From JANMZR01 sp031383555 (GTDB lineage: Bacteria > Bacteroidota > Bacteroidia > Cytophagales > Spirosomataceae): 10,934 bases of DNA. The notes below the pieces were generated by a model. The model was not told the DNA's origin, did not search any database, and saw nothing but the letters and a program-made list of their open reading frames with translations. This document shows, piece by piece, positions 7,666 to 10,934 of this stretch (the first letter of the stretch is position 1; the number at the start of each line of letters is the position of its first letter). Where the stretch lies: the NCBI GenBank assembly GCA_031383555.1, contig JANMZR010000431.1, positions 1-10,934 on the forward strand, given 5' to 3'. The position numbers and the translations under genes are program-made.

Positions 7666-7695
7666 TATTTATAATATTTTCAAATATTATAAATA
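7666..7695 (-). repeat. Perfect 14-bp inverted repeat (hairpin) at the legB stop, before legC
   Basis: Arms 7666-7679 and 7682-7695 are exact reverse complements separated by two bases. The first-transcribed arm encodes the last legB residues, and the TGA stop sits at the loop. The stem is all A/T but long. On the transcript it is followed within about 15 bases by a U5 run (7652-7656), then the legC ATG. It could act as a partial terminator or attenuator, an RNA processing site, or a stabiliser of the downstream mRNA. Confidence 0.6.
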
Positions 7696-8678
7696 TCTAC
7701 TTTATATTTTGATAGATTTTCTTTGTTTGAAAACCATTGAATTGACTCCGCAATACCGCTCTCTAATGTATATGAAGGTTTCCAGTTTGTCAATTCCATA
7801 ATTTTTTTATTAGAGCCAAACAGTCTTTCTACTTCGCTTTTTTCAGGTCTCAACCTTATTTCATCAGATATTATGCTGGCTTGAGGGTTTATTTGGTTGA
7901 TAATATTTTGAGCCAAATCACCAATTGTGATTTCTTCTTGCATAGCAATATTAATTTCGTGCCCAATAGTTATATCTGATTTTGTGATTTCAATAAAGCC
8001 ATTAACCGTATCTTTTACAAATGTCAAATCACGAGTTGGGTGTAATGATCCTAATTTGATTTCAGTTTTCCCATATAACAATTGTGTAATAATTGTAGGT
8101 ATTACAGCTCTAGCCGACTGCCTAGGACCATATGTATTGAAAGGGCGAACGATGGTAATAGGTACATTGAAACTTCTGTAAAATGAATCAGCCATTGCAT
8201 CGGCCCCAATTTTGGTGGCGGAATATGGCGACTGACCTTGGCGAGGGTGTTTTTCATCAATTGGCACATATTTGGCAGTACCATAAACCTCTGATGTTGA
8301 GGTTACTAATATTCTTTCAATTCCCAACTCTTTAGCGGCTTGCACAATATTTAATGTGCCTTTTATGTTTGTGTCGGCATAGGTGTCTGGTGAATGATAA
8401 CTATACGGAATCGCTATCAATGCAGCTAAATGAAATACTATTTCAACATCTTTCATGGCATTTTTCACACCATGCGGGTCACGAATGTCTCCAGAAAATA
8501 CTTCAATTTGTTGCAGCTTTTCTTTTGGAAAAGAGTCCAACCAGCCCCAAGAGTTAAATGAGTTATAATATACAAATGCCTTAACCTGACAACCTTCATC
8601 GATAAGTTTTTCAACCAAATGGCTGCCAATAAATCCATCGGCTCCTGTAACTAGAACTTTTTTATTTTTTAATTCCAC
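7680..8678 (-). CDS. legB: NAD-dependent NDP-GlcNAc 4,6-dehydratase (LegB, extended SDR family)
   Basis: The enzyme oxidises C4 and removes water across C5/C6 of an NDP-N-acetylglucosamine to give the 4-keto-6-deoxy sugar used by LegC. At 332 residues it is a typical extended short-chain dehydrogenase: GADGFIG (12-18) for NAD, GDIRD (63-67), HLAA (83-86), and the active-site stretch TSTSEVYG (126-133) with YSATK (152-156; Tyr152, Lys156). RmlB/GalE-type dehydratases have Asp-Glu where this has Ser-Glu (129-130); SEVYG is the form I associate with LegB-type enzymes. Soluble size and lack of membrane segments argue against PglF/FlaA1-type membrane dehydratases. The start is GTG at 8678, overlapping the upstream TAG by one base (TAGTG); no ATG lies between it and the Rossmann motif. 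The nucleotide (GDP or UDP) cannot be read from sequence. Confidence 0.9.
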   Translation of the reverse strand: MELKNKKVLVTGADGFIGSHLVEKLIDEGCQVKAFVYYNSFNSWGWLDSFPKEKLQQIEVFSGDIRDPHGVKNAMKDVEIVFHLAALIAIPYSYHSPDTYADTNIKGTLNIVQAAKELGIERILVTSTSEVYGTAKYVPIDEKHPRQGQSPYSATKIGADAMADSFYRSFNVPITIVRPFNTYGPRQSARAVIPTIITQLLYGKTEIKLGSLHPTRDLTFVKDTVNGFIEITKSDITIGHEINIAMQEEITIGDLAQNIINQINPQASIISDEIRLRPEKSEVERLFGSNKKIMELTNWKPSYTLESGIAESIQWFSNKENLSKYKVDIYNI

Positions 8679-9529
8679 TATAATTTTATTTTATCAAAAA
8701 CATCTATATAACTTCTCTCGCTAGCATTTTTTATGATTGTTCCTTTATATTTAGCATATTTTGCTAGCACTTCATAACCTTTAAAAGCTTTGTGTAACGA
8801 TAAAAATTGTGCTGCCATGTACGATTTATGGGTTTCAAATTGATCATTAATTTCAATTTTATTTGAGCCATAAAAATGAATATCATTCAAAATTAACTTA
8901 TTATTTTCGTCAAGCCTTAGGGTTTCGTGCCAAGTATGGTCAGCTCCGAAAATTAATATATTTTTAAATCCCAAGTTAATGCTTTTGAAAATAAGCGCTA
9001 CCAATACATTTTGGCATTGAGGCATCGCTAAATTTTTACTAAAAAACCAAAATTTAAGCTTATCAAATCCTTCAAAAATTAAATAATTGAAATAGTATAC
9101 TCGAATGTTTTTATTGCTTTCTATTTTTGAAATAAAATCTGTTGACTTTTTAAATTTATTGGTAAGAAAAAGATTCATAGGCCAAATTGTATTTTTCACA
9201 ATATTTTGAACAGCAATACTTGCCAATTTATGATTTGGGTTGAGAAAGGCCTCATCGAGCAATAAATAGTTTTGAGGCTTTAGCGTTTGAAACAAGTTGG
9301 AATTAGCAAACATATTCACACAAAACATTTCATTTTCTTTTATAAATGCTAGATGATGTTCAATGGAAGCATTTAAACTTGGCCCATTTCCTAAAATAAC
9401 ACATGTATCTGATTTTACTTTGGGAGTTTTTGTGTTAAAACTAAAATTTAAAATAAATTTAATCAGCGATTCAATACTTTCAATTAATTGAATCCCAAAT
9501 TCCTTTATTTTTATTAATATTTCATTCAA
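8678..9529 (-). CDS. GNGPSL-motif protein (DUF115/Maf- or GT42-like), candidate nonulosonate glycosyltransferase
   Basis: This 283-residue protein has no sure family assignment. The first 36 residues are an amphipathic, hydrophobic-rich helical stretch that might touch the membrane. VILGNGPSLN at 44-53 resembles the CMP-binding AGNGPSL start of Campylobacter Cst-type GT42 sialyltransferases and the GxGPSL motif of DUF115/Maf proteins, which transfer nonulosonates to flagellin. Further similarities in order are FCVN (69-72), like the FRCN of CstII; a Cys-Gln-Asn helix and LGFKNILIFGADHTWHE (186-202), like the GYKEIYLSGIDFY region; and ETHKSY (232-237) with H234 near where CstII has its catalytic His. 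These comparisons are from memory. Being first in a legionaminic operon supports transfer of Leg from CMP-Leg. The start is TTG at 9529: an in-frame TAA lies four codons before it, and the next in-frame Met is residue 68, after the motif. Alternatives are a phosphate-sugar or pterin-kinase-like DUF115 protein. Confidence 0.62.
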   Translation of the reverse strand: MNEILIKIKEFGIQLIESIESLIKFILNFSFNTKTPKVKSDTCVILGNGPSLNASIEHHLAFIKENEMFCVNMFANSNLFQTLKPQNYLLLDEAFLNPNHKLASIAVQNIVKNTIWPMNLFLTNKFKKSTDFISKIESNKNIRVYYFNYLIFEGFDKLKFWFFSKNLAMPQCQNVLVALIFKSINLGFKNILIFGADHTWHETLRLDENNKLILNDIHFYGSNKIEINDQFETHKSYMAAQFLSLHKAFKGYEVLAKYAKYKGTIIKNASERSYIDVFDKIKL

Positions 9530-9569
9530 AATGAGACGATTTTAGGAGAACTTTTAGCGCTATTTTTTA

Positions 9570-9602
9570 TAAAATTACCCAATTTTGCAACATAATGCCA
9601 AA
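9570..9602 (-). promoter_or_regulatory. Candidate promoter of the legionaminic acid operon (TTTG, N21, TAATTTTA)
   Basis: On the minus strand TTTG (9602-9599) is followed after 21 bases by TAATTTTA (9577-9570), which is 7 of 8 to TAnnTTTG. Transcription would start near 9563, giving a leader of about 35 bases to the TTG at 9529. No other good match was found between the two divergent genes on this strand. The boxes interleave with those of the plus-strand promoter. Confidence 0.45.
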
Positions 9603-9617
9603 GTCAACCTAATTTTG
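9584..9617 (+). promoter_or_regulatory. Candidate promoter of the flippase gene (TTTG, N22, TAATTTTG)
   Basis: TAATTTTG at 9610-9617 is a full match to the Bacteroidota -7 consensus. A TTTG at 9584-9587 lies 22 bases upstream, slightly long for the usual 19-21 spacing. Transcription would begin near 9623, leaving a leader of under 20 bases before the ATG at 9640. The region overlaps the minus-strand candidate, so both may be controlled together or may compete. Confidence 0.5.
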
Positions 9618-9639
9618 TGCAAATATCCAACGCCAATTA

Positions 9640-10934
9640 ATGGGAATAATAATAAAGCAAAGTATAAAAAGTTCAATTTTTGCCTATGTTGGTATTCTTA
9701 TTGGTTTTGTCACAACTGCACTTTTAATGCCAAAAGTACTCTCAGAGGCAGAAGTGGGATTAATAAGACTCATTACTTCAATATCAATTTTATTGGCACA
9801 ATTCTCAAATTTGGGTTTTAACGCAGCTGGGGTTAGGTACTTCCCCTTTTTTAGAAATTATGAAAACGGGCACAACGGATACTTATTTTGGGCCTTCTTT
9901 ACAACTATGGTTGGTCTTTTTATAACGCTATTAGTTTTGTTTTTCAATGACGGCCTTATTCTTGATTTTTTCAATGCAAGCAAATCGTCATTGCTAGGAG
10001 AATACCTTATTTGGGTAATACCATTAACCATATTTACAGTTTTTTTCTATGTTTTTGATAATTATTCTCGATTTTTATTTGACTCCACTTCTGGTACAAT
10101 CCTTAAAGAATTTATCCAGAGAATATTTATTTTATTAGCAGTTTTAGCAGTTTTTTTTAAATTTTCTAATTTCGACAATTTTGTACTCTTGTATGTTTTT
10201 GCTCTTTCGTTTCCTACAGTTTTATTGGTAATCCAACTTTGGCAAAAAAAGCAATTGGTATTAAAGCCAATAAATAAAATTTGGACAAAAGAGTTTACTA
10301 AAGGGTTTTCCAATTTAGCTATGCTCACTTTTTTATCAGGTTTTAGCACCCAAGTTGTTCAATATATCGATCAAATTCAGGTAACTAAATATATCAGTTT
10401 GGAAGCCAATGGCATTTATGCCACCATGATGATGTTTGGTACTGTAATATATATGCCAACATTACAACTTTCCCGAATTGGTAGTTCTGTAATTGCCGAG
10501 GCTTGGAAAACCGATAATTTTAAAACAATAAGTGAAGTATATTCGAAAAGCTGTCTGAATTTATTGCTATTTGGTTTGTTTCTTTTTTTATGTGTCAGCC
10601 TCAATCTTAGTAATTTGTTTGAATTTTTACCAAATTATCAATCAGGTTATTGGGTGGTTATATGGATCGGCCTAGGCAAGCTATTTGATATGGCCACTGG
10701 GCTCAATGGTGTTATACTTCAAACTTCAAAATATTATTATCTTGATACACTTTTTATGATGTTTTTAATAGTTAGTACATGGTTTCTTAATTCAATGCTC
10801 ATTCCACAGTTAGGAATTACTGGAAGTGCTATTGCTACCACAATAAGTATTTTAATGTTTAATATATTCCGTACAATATTTGTTTGGTGGGCCTTTAAAC
10901 TCATGCCATTTTCGTGGAAAAATTTTAATTTAAT
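9640..10934 (+). CDS. Wzx-type polysaccharide flippase (MATE/MOP superfamily), 3' end beyond window
   Basis: I translated this by hand: ATG at 9640 opens 431 codons without a stop up to the last base. It is the only in-frame ATG after the TAA at 9610-9612. The product is strongly hydrophobic with about ten to twelve predicted membrane segments, for example about 14-31, 96-115, 133-152, 175-190, 338-356 and 383-400, and short charged loops. The N-terminus (IKQSIKSSIFAYVGILIGF) and the next segment, with Leu-Ser-Glu-Ala-Glu-Val-Gly-Leu (34-41), have the pattern of Bacteroidota lipopolysaccharide/polysaccharide flippases (Pfam Polysacc_synt families). Such proteins move undecaprenyl-diphosphate-linked repeat units across the inner membrane. 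The family is commonly 450-500 residues, so perhaps 20-70 are missing. It is divergent from the legionaminic operon and probably opens a further set of O-antigen or capsule genes to the right. A teichoic or other lipid-linked glycan exporter is the alternative. Confidence 0.85.
   Translation, partial: MGIIIKQSIKSSIFAYVGILIGFVTTALLMPKVLSEAEVGLIRLITSISILLAQFSNLGFNAAGVRYFPFFRNYENGHNGYLFWAFFTTMVGLFITLLVLFFNDGLILDFFNASKSSLLGEYLIWVIPLTIFTVFFYVFDNYSRFLFDSTSGTILKEFIQRIFILLAVLAVFFKFSNFDNFVLLYVFALSFPTVLLVIQLWQKKQLVLKPINKIWTKEFTKGFSNLAMLTFLSGFSTQVVQYIDQIQVTKYISLEANGIYATMMMFGTVIYMPTLQLSRIGSSVIAEAWKTDNFKTISEVYSKSCLNLLLFGLFLFLCVSLNLSNLFEFLPNYQSGYWVVIWIGLGKLFDMATGLNGVILQTSKYYYLDTLFMMFLIVSTWFLNSMLIPQLGITGSAIATTISILMFNIFRTIFVWWAFKLMPFSWKNFNL

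Noticed and set aside
1946..8678. Reading the operon as a true sialic acid (Neu5Ac) or pseudaminic acid cluster
   Set aside because: A Neu5Ac pathway does not need a 4,6-dehydratase and aminotransferase. A pseudaminic pathway uses PseB, PseC, PseH, PseG and PseI, without a NeuC-type hydrolysing epimerase. The set here fits legionaminic acid best.
8678..9529. Calling the first operon gene a flagellar Maf protein
   Set aside because: It shares motifs but there is no flagellar gene in the window, and T9SS-bearing Bacteroidota are normally non-flagellated; the protein is also much shorter than typical Maf proteins.
9544..9548. AGGAG on the plus strand as a ribosome binding site
   Set aside because: No start codon lies at a suitable distance; the flippase ATG is about 90 bases away, and genes here generally lack Shine-Dalgarno sequences.
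10062..10604. Minus-strand open frames (95 and 62 residues) at the right end
   Set aside because: They are antisense to the long flippase frame, which has clear membrane segments and family-like N-terminal sequence.
1..10934. Insertion sequences, CRISPR arrays, tRNA or rRNA genes
   Set aside because: I saw no transposase-like frame, no regularly spaced direct repeats and no tRNA- or rRNA-like sequence; nearly all of the window is taken up by the listed genes.

Overview
The window looks like chromosomal DNA from a low-GC member of the Bacteroidota, probably an environmental Cytophagia/Flavobacteriia-type organism. Three things support this. The secreted protein at 657-1931 ends in a type IX secretion (T9SS) type B / CHU_C sorting domain. 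The best promoter candidates match the Bacteroidota -33 TTTG / -7 TAnnTTTG pattern. There are no convincing Shine-Dalgarno sequences ahead of the genes. The standard genetic code fits throughout.

Layout. (1) Positions 1-490, minus strand: the N-terminal 163 codons of a gene that runs off the left edge and carries an HEMLH zinc-metallopeptidase-like motif. (2) 491-656: a divergent intergenic region with a strong plus-strand promoter candidate and a weaker minus-strand one. (3) 657-1931, plus strand: a secreted LamG-like, Ig/PKD-like protein with a T9SS tail. It converges on the next operon with a 14-bp gap. (4) 9529 down to 1946, minus strand: eight tightly packed genes, mostly overlapping or abutting. 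In transcription order they are a GNGPSL-motif protein (DUF115/GT42-like), LegB dehydratase, LegC aminotransferase, LegH/NeuD N-acetyltransferase, LegI/NeuB synthase, LegG/NeuC hydrolysing 2-epimerase, a PtmE-type CBS-nucleotidyltransferase, and LegF/NeuA CMP-sugar synthetase. (5) 9530-9639: a compact divergent promoter region. (6) 9640-10934, plus strand: a Wzx-type flippase running off the right edge.

Together the operon specifies CMP-N,N'-diacetyllegionaminic acid, a bacterial sialic-acid-like nonulosonate. PtmE would make an NDP-activated (GDP in Campylobacter) amino sugar. LegB and LegC make the 4-keto and then 4-amino-6-deoxy sugar, and LegH acetylates it. LegG removes the nucleotide with C2 epimerisation, LegI condenses the product with phosphoenolpyruvate, and LegF attaches CMP. 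The first gene of the operon is the best candidate for the transferase that uses the CMP-sugar. The divergent flippase would export the lipid-linked glycan, so the right side is probably the start of a larger O-antigen or capsule locus. The biosynthetic pathway is known. The least described pieces are the candidate transferase, three non-ATG starts in one operon, a strong hairpin at the legB/legC junction, and an A9 tract where NeuC overlaps the PtmE start.
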